Assembly: GCF_035271705.1 (NCBI RefSeq)
Contig: NZ_DATERI010000152.1
Location: 1 to 13,185, forward strand
DNA from: Buttiauxella sp035271705
GTDB lineage: Bacteria > Pseudomonadota > Gammaproteobacteria > Enterobacterales > Enterobacteriaceae
DNA length: 13,185 bases
Direction: 5' to 3'
The notes below the pieces were generated by a model that saw only the letters and a list, made by a program, of their open reading frames with translations, was not told the DNA's origin and did not search any database. A program made the position numbers and the translations under genes. This document shows, in pieces, positions 6,178-12,267 of this stretch; the stretch's first letter is position 1; every line of letters starts with the position of its first letter.

Positions 6178-7239
6178 TTACGCTTTTGTTATTACGCCGA
6201 TCGCCAGCGCTCGATTCATAAACCGGAATAGCAGCTCCAACTGGGTACCGTGTTTTTTCTCGAACGCTGCAACATCAGCATGTAATTTGTCGTGACACTC
6301 TCTGCACAGAGGGATCACAAACAGATCGTGGGCTTTAGTGGCGGTACCGCCCATGCCGTGACCAATGACATGGTGTGGATCATCCGCTGGGCGCCGGCAA
6401 CCTTCACAGGGCTGGGTTTTAACCCACCGGGTATAGTCCTCATTCACCCACCTTCGGTGTTTTGGGCGCAACATGAAGGATTCAGGGGATTCAGGATCCG
6501 CATGCAGAGCCAGAACCTTTGGCTGTTCATAGGCTACTTCCTGATTTGCTCCATGCTTTAATTTCGCAGCCGTGACCGCAGGGGTGACCTTCTTCTGCAA
6601 AATGCTTTTTGCCGGTGGCATCGGCACAATGTCACTTTCTCGATATACGGATAAAAACGGCTCATCCGGTAATCGAAGCGCAAGCTGGGCCATCCTTTCC
6701 GTGATTGCATCAGCAATGCCTGAGTAAACGGCCCACCAGCACAATTCACCGAGTGATAGTTCACGCTCGTTGTTGTAGCCAAGCGAAGACAGGATGGAAC
6801 TGATCAGCCAGTTAATGAGATTACGCTGGGCCAGTTCTGCCAGCGCCACGGTGGTTTGCTCGCGCAGCTGGTTATCGCAATGCCAACAGAGCAACATTGA
6901 TCCAGGGGGATGTCGCATCGATACCAGCTCATGATGGTGATAATCAGTGTGCGGGTACTGGCATTCCTTCACGTTACGCTCTAACCAGGATTCCAACCCG
7001 GACAAACCGCCTGCTGCACGGATAACTCTCTCGTCGGTGAAGAATTCTTCGAGGGACTTATCTTCTGCCAGCGGCTGCCTGGCATCAGGGACGAGTCCCG
7101 ACGGAAGCCCAGCCATGCATTTTGGCTGAGGCTCCACCAGCACACGCCCCTGTTGAAACAGATACATCAGTTCGCTACCCGGCTTTAACACCACAAGCCC
7201 CAGGCGCGGAACAGTCTCGGCTGTGAACAGTCCTCTCAC
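6178..7239 (-). CDS. DUF968 family protein with HNH-like zinc module (YdfU-like)
   Basis: 353 residues with the DUF968 C-terminus: CEGC (278-281), D-P-H-H (287-290), H294, H304, CRECH (312-316) and H320. These residues form a zinc-binding, HNH-endonuclease-like module. A second pair, C-W-H-C, lies near residue 118. Relatives such as YdfU of the Qin prophage occupy the same place before Q. A role in recombination or as a structure-specific nuclease (compare NinG/Rap) is inferred, not established. It starts with GTG (7237-7239), overlapping the Rha stop by 4 bases with AAGGG about 9 bases upstream. It ends 21 bases before Q. Confidence 0.82.
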   Translation of the reverse strand: MRGLFTAETVPRLGLVVLKPGSELMYLFQQGRVLVEPQPKCMAGLPSGLVPDARQPLAEDKSLEEFFTDERVIRAAGGLSGLESWLERNVKECQYPHTDYHHHELVSMRHPPGSMLLCWHCDNQLREQTTVALAELAQRNLINWLISSILSSLGYNNERELSLGELCWWAVYSGIADAITERMAQLALRLPDEPFLSVYRESDIVPMPPAKSILQKKVTPAVTAAKLKHGANQEVAYEQPKVLALHADPESPESFMLRPKHRRWVNEDYTRWVKTQPCEGCRRPADDPHHVIGHGMGGTATKAHDLFVIPLCRECHDKLHADVAAFEKKHGTQLELLFRFMNRALAIGVITKA

Positions 7240-7928
7240 GCGGCATGCCCTTTAGCGATGTGTGCCGTCCACAGGCCACCGATCCACTCGATGCCTTTGG
7301 GTGTAAAACGAGCCTGGTTAAAGGCGTAGTTAGTTTCGCTCGAAGTGCCAGTTTTAACTTCAAACCGCCCGGCTGCAATGTGCTGGTGCCGCGGTGTCAG
7401 CACTCCGCCGAGCCGGTACATAATGTCGCTCTCAATGAGAAACAAGCGGAAATCGTTCTCTTTGGCCTGCAACAGCTTTGCCACCTGGCGGAAAGACATT
7501 GAGCCATTAGCAGTACAATACCGATCGACAAACTCAACTTTCGGCGCGGCAGCGGCTAACTGCTGGGCCAGTTGTTCTTTCTGCTCGGCCAGATCCGCGG
7601 CGAGACGTAATGCCTCCGGCAATGTTTGCGGGACACTTACGGCCTGACTGTTCTCCAGCTCTTGCCAGCGATCGACAACAGCGGCGGTAAATTCTGGCGA
7701 CAGCCGGGCGACGATCACCAGAGAATCACGTTTGTTGAACCAATACTCCTCGTAGGTTTGCCCGTTTTGCGGGTGTGTGTAGGGGGTGTGCGCCAACGGC
7801 GCGGTTAAAATACCAGCAGATGCAAGGCGCTCAGCTGAGCGCTTTACATCACCATGCTTGCTCTGCACCAGCCTAGCAATTTCACGGCTGGACATTGTCA
7901 CAACACCCTTTGCGGTTAACTGATTCAT
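7236..7928 (-). CDS. Rha-family regulatory protein / phage antirepressor
   Basis: About 230 residues from the ATG at 7926-7928, which has GGAG 8 bases upstream; a longer reading frame exists but lacks a good site. The N-terminal half (MSSREIARLVQSKHGDVKRSAERL, then Y-T-H-P-Q-N-G-Q-T-Y-E-E-Y-W-F) is the Rha domain. After an Ala/Gln-rich, coiled-coil-like linker (PEALRLAADLAEQKEQLAQQLAAA) comes an ANT/KilAC-type C-terminal domain (FRQVAKLLQAKENDFRLFLIESDIMYR). Such proteins modulate the lysis-lysogeny choice or bind DNA during lytic growth. Its exact partner here is unknown. Confidence 0.82.
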   Translation of the reverse strand: MNQLTAKGVVTMSSREIARLVQSKHGDVKRSAERLASAGILTAPLAHTPYTHPQNGQTYEEYWFNKRDSLVIVARLSPEFTAAVVDRWQELENSQAVSVPQTLPEALRLAADLAEQKEQLAQQLAAAAPKVEFVDRYCTANGSMSFRQVAKLLQAKENDFRLFLIESDIMYRLGGVLTPRHQHIAAGRFEVKTGTSSETNYAFNQARFTPKGIEWIGGLWTAHIAKGHAA

Positions 7929-7942
7929 GCTTTTTCTCCATA

Positions 7943-8038
7943 TCAGGCGGCTGCACCCGCCTTTTGATTTGCACATAATTCAGGAAGATTTGCCTTTACC
8001 AGCCCCACCAGAAAGTTATCAACGATAAATTCACGCAT
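7943..8038 (-). CDS. Small 31-residue protein
   Basis: An ATG at 8036-8038 opens M-R-E-F-I-V-D-N-F-L-V-G-L-V-K-A-N-L-P-E and ends at TGA 7943-7945. It has an excellent ribosome site (AGGGG, about 7 bases upstream). It overlaps the end of the methylase gene by 8 bases and fills the gap before the Rha gene. Spacing and ribosome site suggest a real, translationally coupled small gene. Its function is unknown; it could be a short amphipathic peptide. Confidence 0.55.
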   Translation of the reverse strand: MREFIVDNFLVGLVKANLPELCANQKAGAAA

Positions 8039-9365
8039 TTACGGTCCCCTGCATGCTGTTGAAGAGACCACCAGCGGTCGTGATAATTTCACTCGTCGGC
8101 ATACGTTCGAGCCACAGCTGGTTGATATTGGCTTTCAGCTTGTTCTGTTGTGAAACAGGTAGAGCGTCAGCCCCTTCAATCTGGTTAAACACCAGCCCAA
8201 CCTCAAGAGGCCAAACGCGCGATTCGTTTAACGCCTTGTCATTTGATTCCTGCGTCTCACGGACATGGGCGCGGATCCCCCGTATATTTGACCATTTGGC
8301 TTTATCCAGGCTTTCCATGATCGCGATGAATTCACTGTGGTTAATGCCGTATTCTTTCGCAGACTCAACGGCAACTGTGCGTAACCGCTCTGACATGTCT
8401 TGTTTCACGTCATCGTTATCAAAGGGCAATGTTTCCAGCCATGCATTAACACCCACCAGGATGCTCTCGCTGATCAGCTTTTTCGCTCTGTCGATCGCCA
8501 GCGGTGAAACATTGGTAAATTCAGGGTTTTCCAGAGAGTCGGCAGCCCAGGTATGACCAAACTTTGACTCGCTGAAGGTGTACTCATCTTTCTCGCCGAA
8601 CGCCGCAACAACACAGGCCCAAGCCTCTACACCACTGGTTTCCAGAATGGCTTTTTGGGTTAATGGCAGTTCTGCCTCTGATTTCTCCGGCGCTACCTCA
8701 GCGTCCAGCTCCGGCGCCGCATCAGTTTGCGTTCTTCCCACTGCAAACTGGGCCAGCGACATCGAAGCACGGCCTTTGGCCTCCAGGTCGGTGCGGTTGA
8801 TGTAACTGAAACGCTCTCCCCGCCATGTTTTGTCGAAGACCACGATAGCGCCAGCAAAAAACGCGCTGGTGGGCTGCTGCTTTTCGTCTTTCGGCACGAA
8901 CCATGTAGGAAGATCGAAACCAATTCGGCGACGGATGAATGTGACGTGATCTGCCTCTTCCGGCCACCACGTCTCACTCGTCGCTGACTTTACGAGAAAA
9001 ACGTACCGACCACCCTTTTCTCGCATTGCCATAGCGTGGTTGATGATGTGGGTCATTCCGGTAACCGCTTGCTTGTCGTGGTACTGAGAGCGGCTATAAG
9101 GCGGGTTGCCAAACCCGGCACCACCGAGTTCTGCCAGACGCTCTGACCAATCCTGTGTCAGGGCATTATCTTCAGCCGTGTACCATGCTGGGCACTTTGC
9201 GTTGCTGTCGTCGGCAAAAAGGTCCAACACCAGAGGGCCGAACATCGCATTGATACCCCAAAACAACAGATCCGGAGTGCGCCATTGATCGCCCACCTCT
9301 TTCAATTCGTGGGCTGGTCTTGAACGCAGTTCAGCCAGCGCGCGGCAGTATTTATTTTCATTCAT
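8031..9365 (-). CDS. Phage DNA N6-adenine methyltransferase (Dam-like, phage_N6A_Met)
   Basis: 444 residues. The N-terminal about 200 match the phage N6-adenine methylase family: DQWRTP (26-31), DLFAD (48-52), NPPY catalytic motif IV (87-90) and RRRIGF followed by FFAGAIVVF. The remaining about 240 residues are an accessory domain of unknown role (AWACVVAAFGEKDEYTF, WLERMPTSEI) often found in longer versions of this family. It probably methylates phage DNA at adenines, as protection or to affect origin or promoter use. No restriction enzyme accompanies it. Its ATG overlaps the initiator gene stop by 4 bases (ATGA), so both are one translational unit. Confidence 0.85.
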   Translation of the reverse strand: MNENKYCRALAELRSRPAHELKEVGDQWRTPDLLFWGINAMFGPLVLDLFADDSNAKCPAWYTAEDNALTQDWSERLAELGGAGFGNPPYSRSQYHDKQAVTGMTHIINHAMAMREKGGRYVFLVKSATSETWWPEEADHVTFIRRRIGFDLPTWFVPKDEKQQPTSAFFAGAIVVFDKTWRGERFSYINRTDLEAKGRASMSLAQFAVGRTQTDAAPELDAEVAPEKSEAELPLTQKAILETSGVEAWACVVAAFGEKDEYTFSESKFGHTWAADSLENPEFTNVSPLAIDRAKKLISESILVGVNAWLETLPFDNDDVKQDMSERLRTVAVESAKEYGINHSEFIAIMESLDKAKWSNIRGIRAHVRETQESNDKALNESRVWPLEVGLVFNQIEGADALPVSQQNKLKANINQLWLERMPTSEIITTAGGLFNSMQGTVNA

Positions 9366-10216
9366 CCTCTGAACCCCTCTGGAATCTTGCTATCAACCGG
9401 ACCGAACTTCATCGGGTCATGTTTCTTTTCGCCCCAGCTGTCACGCGGTGGCCGCCCCTTCTTGTCCCAGCGGATCCCGCTTTGCAGATAACCTTCAAAT
9501 TTTTTCGGACCGAAGAGCGTTTCAGGGCGCATGTACTGGTACTGCACGTCATTGCCGTTCCAGTGCTCATGCTTAAGGTCGATCACCAGCTGTAAGTCGC
9601 TAACGGTGTAACCTTCACGCAAACGAGCACGGATGTTTTCCAGAGAAGTTTTTGATTTTTGGTATCGTGAGCCACTAACCAGGTTCAGATGATTCAGAAC
9701 CAGGATGGCGTTATCGGTGATCATCACTTCAGGGTCTGGTTGCGGCGCAACCGGACATGAAGGTTTTTTAACTGATGGATCAGTAGTTGTATTTACTGAC
9801 GGATCCCCCCCAGATTCTGACGGGTGAAAACCGCCTTTTTCATCGTTTTTTGATGCCTCAGATTTTGACGCGTCGGTTTTTGAGGCATCAGATTTTGATG
9901 CGTCAGAATCTGACAGGTGAGAAAAGGCAGCAGCCTGCAATTTCGCAACATTGAGCTGGTAAACGTTCGATGCATTTCGGTTGCCTTTACGGCGCTGCTG
10001 GCGGGTTAACCAACCGTCTTTTTCCAGCTGAGATATGGCTGTGCGAACCGTGCTCTCACCAGCACCTATCTGGCGCGCGATGGTAGCGATGGAAGGCCAG
10101 CTAACCCCTTCATCACTGCTGAAGTCTGCCAGACGCGCCATGATGGCAACGCTGGACAGCTTCATGCCAGAAGCGGCACAAGCGTCCCAAACGTAACCTG
10201 TTAATTTAGTGCTCAT
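9362..10216 (-). CDS. O: O-like replication initiator (winged helix, conserved phage C-terminal domain)
   Basis: 284 residues. The N-terminal winged helix (W40-PSIATIARQIGAGESTVRTAISQLEKDGWLTR, about 40-72) resembles the HTH_36 domain of phage initiators. The middle (102-125) is a low-complexity S-D-A-S-K repeat encoded by DNA iterons. The C-terminal domain (LNHLNLVSGSRYQKSKTSLEN, followed by M-R-P-E-T-L-F-G-P-K-K-F) is the conserved phage Phg_2220_C type. As in lambda O, the gene probably contains its own origin. It lies in the O position, but no P/DnaC-like loader or DnaB follows; a methylase does. It overlaps DUF4222 by 11 bases at the start. Confidence 0.8.
   Translation of the reverse strand: MSTKLTGYVWDACAASGMKLSSVAIMARLADFSSDEGVSWPSIATIARQIGAGESTVRTAISQLEKDGWLTRQQRRKGNRNASNVYQLNVAKLQAAAFSHLSDSDASKSDASKTDASKSEASKNDEKGGFHPSESGGDPSVNTTTDPSVKKPSCPVAPQPDPEVMITDNAILVLNHLNLVSGSRYQKSKTSLENIRARLREGYTVSDLQLVIDLKHEHWNGNDVQYQYMRPETLFGPKKFEGYLQSGIRWDKKGRPPRDSWGEKKHDPMKFGPVDSKIPEGFRG
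9764..9930. other. Candidate replication origin with iterons inside the O-like gene
   Basis: Five tandem 15-bp units occupy 9843-9917; on the plus strand they read approximately TCRGWTTTTGANGCN, with units 2 and 4 differing at one base. They are flanked by related copies of TCTGACRGGTGA. Next to them (9764-9805) is an AT-rich stretch holding a repeated ACTGAYGGATC, a possible unwinding element. Iterons within the initiator gene plus an adjacent AT-rich segment match the lambda ori plan. Origin function is inferred. Confidence 0.55.
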
Positions 10217-10385
10217 GGTCGTCCTTTAACTCGGTAAACTTGCGCTTGAATTGTTCGAGCGGGCTGAAACATTCGTGGTCATAACCATCCCGCAGGTAGA
10301 TAACTCGTTGAGTCTCTGGCTCCCATCGGATAACCCGAACGGGGATCCCTCTGTGGTCTTTGAACCTTCGGTTAACTTCGCGCAT
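10206..10385 (-). CDS. DUF4222 family small protein
   Basis: 59 residues from the ATG at 10383-10385 to TAA at 10206-10208. It begins M-R-E-V-N-R-R-F-K-D-H-R-G-I-P-V-R-V-I and contains V-I-Y-L-R-D-G-Y-D-H-E-C, matching DUF4222, a small phage family of unknown function usually encoded beside O. AAGG lies about 10 bases upstream. The end overlaps the initiator start by 11 bases, consistent with coupling. Confidence 0.8.
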   Translation of the reverse strand: MREVNRRFKDHRGIPVRVIRWEPETQRVIYLRDGYDHECFSPLEQFKRKFTELKDDHEH

Positions 10386-10552
10386 AAGCGTTTCGCCTTC
10401 CTGTAGTAAACCCCCACAATTGCGACCGCCCGACTGTGGTTACATGGCACCCAGCGGTTTGCTATTCTGCGTTCATACCGAAACAACGGAGTGCCCGGTA
10501 CCGGGATCATCCTGAGTTGCGGCAAACGGTTAAAAGCCGTTAAACTGGTCAT
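10226..10552 (-). CDS. Small phage protein of unknown function, 3' part doubtful
   Basis: From the ATG at 10550-10552 (GGAG 11 bases upstream, 5 bases after the preceding stop) the protein begins M-T-S-L-T-A-F-N-R-L-P and has P-V-P-G-T-P-L-F-R-Y-E-R-R-I-A-N-R-W-V-P. This looks like a conserved small lambdoid early protein. The frame stays open to 10226, overlapping DUF4222 by 160 bases. That overlapping tail (Ser/Thr-rich, low complexity) looks like a shadow. Either the true protein is about 55-60 residues long and a frameshift removed its stop, or the overlap is real. Function unknown. Confidence 0.5.
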   Translation of the reverse strand: MTSLTAFNRLPQLRMIPVPGTPLFRYERRIANRWVPCNHSRAVAIVGVYYRKAKRLCAKLTEGSKTTEGSPFGLSDGSQRLNELSTCGMVMTTNVSARSNNSSASLPS

Positions 10553-10557
10553 GCGGA

Positions 10558-11106
10558 TTACTTCTCCATACAAGATTTGTCTGCCACGACGCCCGGAGCT
10601 GCACACTCGCGGGCGTCACCTTTTTCCGGCGCACAAAACACACGGAAAAGCAGCGTTAAATGTTCCTGCCACTTAGCCATCACCTGATAGCTGTTCTCTT
10701 CAATCTGGGCGCGTTCCTGAGCATCAATAACGCCGTCAGCGGTAGCTTTGCGAACGTATTGCGAATGCCTGCCGATCCACTCCACTGACTCCATAAGACG
10801 CTGGTTGATGTCACCGTTCTCTATTTCTTCAACGTCAGCCAATGGCACGAAAACACCGTTCGAGTGACGTGCAATAGCGTTCGCTATGTGGTTTGAACCA
10901 CCAGCACGTTGAAGCACCATCGCCCAACCGAGCGGGAAGATCTGATCGCCATCGGTACGCAGCCGGTTAAACAGCGCGTTCTCGGTCACACCCAACCACT
11001 CAGCAGCCTCTGAATATCCGCCAGGCAGCTCGGTGATCGTTTTTTTGATTGCGGCCACCAGCCAGGCTGGCTGCTTATCAACTTTCCATTCCGGTTCGTT
11101 ACCCAC
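10558..11106 (-). CDS. YmfL/CII-like phage regulatory protein
   Basis: 182 residues. The GTG at 11104-11106 is chosen because AAGGGG lies 8 bases upstream and it overlaps the cro-like stop by 8 bases; an upstream ATG lacks support. A helix-turn-helix (YSEAAEWLGVTENALFNRLR, about 30-49) is followed by ARHSNGVFVPL and a helical C-terminus with acidic and Ala-rich segments. This matches the YmfL/CP76-like family, the CII position in many enterobacterial prophages. It probably regulates the lysogeny decision through a promoter in this region (inference). Confidence 0.78.
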   Translation of the reverse strand: MGNEPEWKVDKQPAWLVAAIKKTITELPGGYSEAAEWLGVTENALFNRLRTDGDQIFPLGWAMVLQRAGGSNHIANAIARHSNGVFVPLADVEEIENGDINQRLMESVEWIGRHSQYVRKATADGVIDAQERAQIEENSYQVMAKWQEHLTLLFRVFCAPEKGDARECAAPGVVADKSCMEK

Positions 11107-11362
11107 GGCTTTCCCCTTTTTCCTGTGGTACCGATGCTGCCCCAGTTTCTGTAGCCTGCGTATAACGGTGCGGGTACAAGATTTGGAGCTCATCAATTTG
11201 GCCCGAATAAAACTTCACAAGCCTTTCAGCTACATCGAGTGATGCGATTTGTTGACCCCTTTCAATTCGGCTTAGGTTTGCTGGATCAATGTCCACCACG
11301 TTTGCCACATGAGAGAGAGTTAAGCCTTGCGATTTTCGCAAATTTCTTAACAGTGATTGCAT
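11099..11362 (-). CDS. cro: Cro-like repressor (XRE family)
   Basis: 87 residues with a single XRE helix-turn-helix (LRKSQGLTLSHVANVVDIDPANLSRIERGQQ, residues about 8-39) and a short tail. It is the first gene of the leftward early operon, divergent from cI across a three-operator region, so it should act as Cro, competing with CI and shutting down early transcription. The ATG at 11360-11362 has a GGGGG tract 4-8 bases upstream. Confidence 0.85.
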   Translation of the reverse strand: MQSLLRNLRKSQGLTLSHVANVVDIDPANLSRIERGQQIASLDVAERLVKFYSGQIDELQILYPHRYTQATETGAASVPQEKGESRG

Positions 11363-11376
11363 AATTCCCCCTGTAA

Positions 11377-11439
11377 TTGCGTATTACGCATATTAAAGTG
11401 TAGTTACGACTTGCGCAAGTTGCTTTGCATATCACGCAA
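11377..11439. promoter_or_regulatory. OR operator cluster (three 15-bp sites)
   Basis: Three copies of a dyad with consensus TTGCG-N5-CGCAA: TTGCGTATTACGCAT (11377-11391), TTACGACTTGCGCAA (11404-11418) and TTGCATATCACGCAA (11425-11439). Centres are 27 and 21 bases apart. They lie between the divergent cro-like and cI genes and cover the candidate pR and pRM boxes. They are the expected binding sites of CI and Cro. Confidence 0.85.
11390..11418 (-). promoter_or_regulatory. Candidate pR
   Basis: On the minus strand TTGCGC (11413-11418), a 17-base spacer, and TAATAT (11390-11395), 27 bases before the cro-like ATG. The -35 lies in the middle operator and the -10 touches the cro-proximal operator, so bound repressor would block it. 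Confidence 0.65.
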
Positions 11440-11453
11440 AAACAACCTGTAAT
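11425..11453 (+). promoter_or_regulatory. Candidate pRM for cI
   Basis: TTGCAT (11425-11430), a 17-base spacer and TGTAAT (11448-11453), 5 of 6 matches to the -10 consensus. The expected start of transcription, about 7 bases on, falls at the A of the cI ATG (11460). The -35 overlaps the cI-proximal operator, so self-regulation is expected. Confidence 0.6.
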
Positions 11454-11459
11454 GGACGC

Positions 11460-12155
11460 ATGAACATAGGAAACCGCATTAGAGAATTACGCCTCGAAAA
11501 GGGCATGAAAATTTCAGATCTTGCTGAAGCTGTAGGTATTGACGGTGCGAACGTCTCACGGGTTGAGACTGGAAAACAAAAGTCATTTACTGAACAATCA
11601 CTTAGCAAATATGCTACGGCACTTGGTGTTAGCGTGGCAGAACTCTTTACACCGTCTCCAAATGAAACTACTGTATGTAAATCCAGTGGTAAAAATCCAG
11701 CTTATGGAGAGGGTGACCCTGTGTTTAGAGTCGAGTTGCTCGATGTCAGCGCCAGTGCTGGCATGGGCCATATACAAGGTAGTGATGTCGTCGATGTCAT
11801 CAGGTCCATTGAGTACAACAACGAAAGAGCCGCCGTATTATTTGGTGGGAGAACACCAGATACGGTCAAAGTGATTAACGTTCGTGGTGACAGCATGGCT
11901 GATACCATTGATCCAGGTGATTTGATATTCGTTGATATTTCGATCAATGAGTTTGATGGTGATGGGATTTATGTATTTGGTTTTGATGATAAAATTTACG
12001 TCAAAAGATTACAGATGATCCCAGATAAAATTCTTGTCATTTCCGATAACCCTAAATATCGGGAGTGGTCAGTGGATAAGTCCAATGAAGACAGATTTTA
12101 CGTTTTCGGCAAGGTAATGATCAGCCAGTCGCAGTCAGTTAAACGGCACGGATAA
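11460..12155 (+). CDS. cI: CI-type prophage repressor with S24 self-cleavage domain
   Basis: 231 residues. An N-terminal XRE helix-turn-helix (RIRELRLEKGMKISDLAEAV to about residue 40) binds the operators. The C-terminal S24/LexA-like domain carries the Ala100-Gly101 cleavage site (S-A-S-A-G-M-G), the nucleophile Ser145 (GDSM) and the general base Lys182 (YVKRL). It should therefore be inactivated through RecA in the SOS response. It is the only plus-strand regulator, flanked by OR-like sites on one side and OL-like sites on the other. Only a poor ribosome site precedes the ATG, consistent with a leaderless mRNA from pRM. A terminator follows 20 bases after the stop. Confidence 0.93.
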   Translation: MNIGNRIRELRLEKGMKISDLAEAVGIDGANVSRVETGKQKSFTEQSLSKYATALGVSVAELFTPSPNETTVCKSSGKNPAYGEGDPVFRVELLDVSASAGMGHIQGSDVVDVIRSIEYNNERAAVLFGGRTPDTVKVINVRGDSMADTIDPGDLIFVDISINEFDGDGIYVFGFDDKIYVKRLQMIPDKILVISDNPKYREWSVDKSNEDRFYVFGKVMISQSQSVKRHG

Positions 12156-12175
12156 CATCCCCTAAGAACAAATAA

Positions 12176-12197
12176 CCGCCTACACGGCGGTTTTTTT
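12176..12197 (+). terminator. Terminator of cI
   Basis: Stem CCGCC (12176-12180) and GGCGG (12186-12190) with a 5-base loop, followed by seven T. A typical intrinsic terminator for rightward transcripts, ending the cI message before OL. Confidence 0.9.
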
Positions 12198-12209
12198 ACG
12201 CCCTTTCAA

Positions 12210-12247
12210 TTGCGCATTACGCATTTTATTTCTTGCGCATTTCGCAA
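12210..12247. promoter_or_regulatory. OL operator pair
   Basis: Two further copies of the OR dyad: TTGCGCATTACGCAT (12210-12224) and TTGCGCATTTCGCAA (12233-12247), centres 23 bases apart. Finding the same sites beyond cI, before a rightward promoter, identifies them as OL. Confidence 0.82.
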
Positions 12248-12261
12248 ATATCTTTTATCTT
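12233..12261 (+). promoter_or_regulatory. Candidate pL
   Basis: TTGCGC (12233-12238, inside the second OL site), a 17-base spacer and TATCTT (12256-12261). The -35 hexamer and spacing are the same as in candidate pR. Transcription would run rightward into the structured leader and the gene at 12871. Confidence 0.6.
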
Positions 12262-12267
12262 CATTTT

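Noticed and set aside
6558..6782. Minus-strand open frame of 74 codons
   Set aside because: Lies wholly inside the DUF968 gene in another frame, without a ribosome site or recognisable pattern.
8053..8556. Plus-strand open frame of 167 codons
   Set aside because: It is antisense to the well-supported N6-adenine methylase gene; Ser-rich composition is typical of a shadow frame.
9843..9917. CRISPR-like array
   Set aside because: The 15-bp units are tandem with no spacers and are in frame inside a gene; iterons or protein repeats explain them.
10226..10606. Longer version of the small ORF starting 18 codons upstream
   Set aside because: The upstream start overlaps the preceding gene and lacks the GGAG site found before the ATG at 10552.
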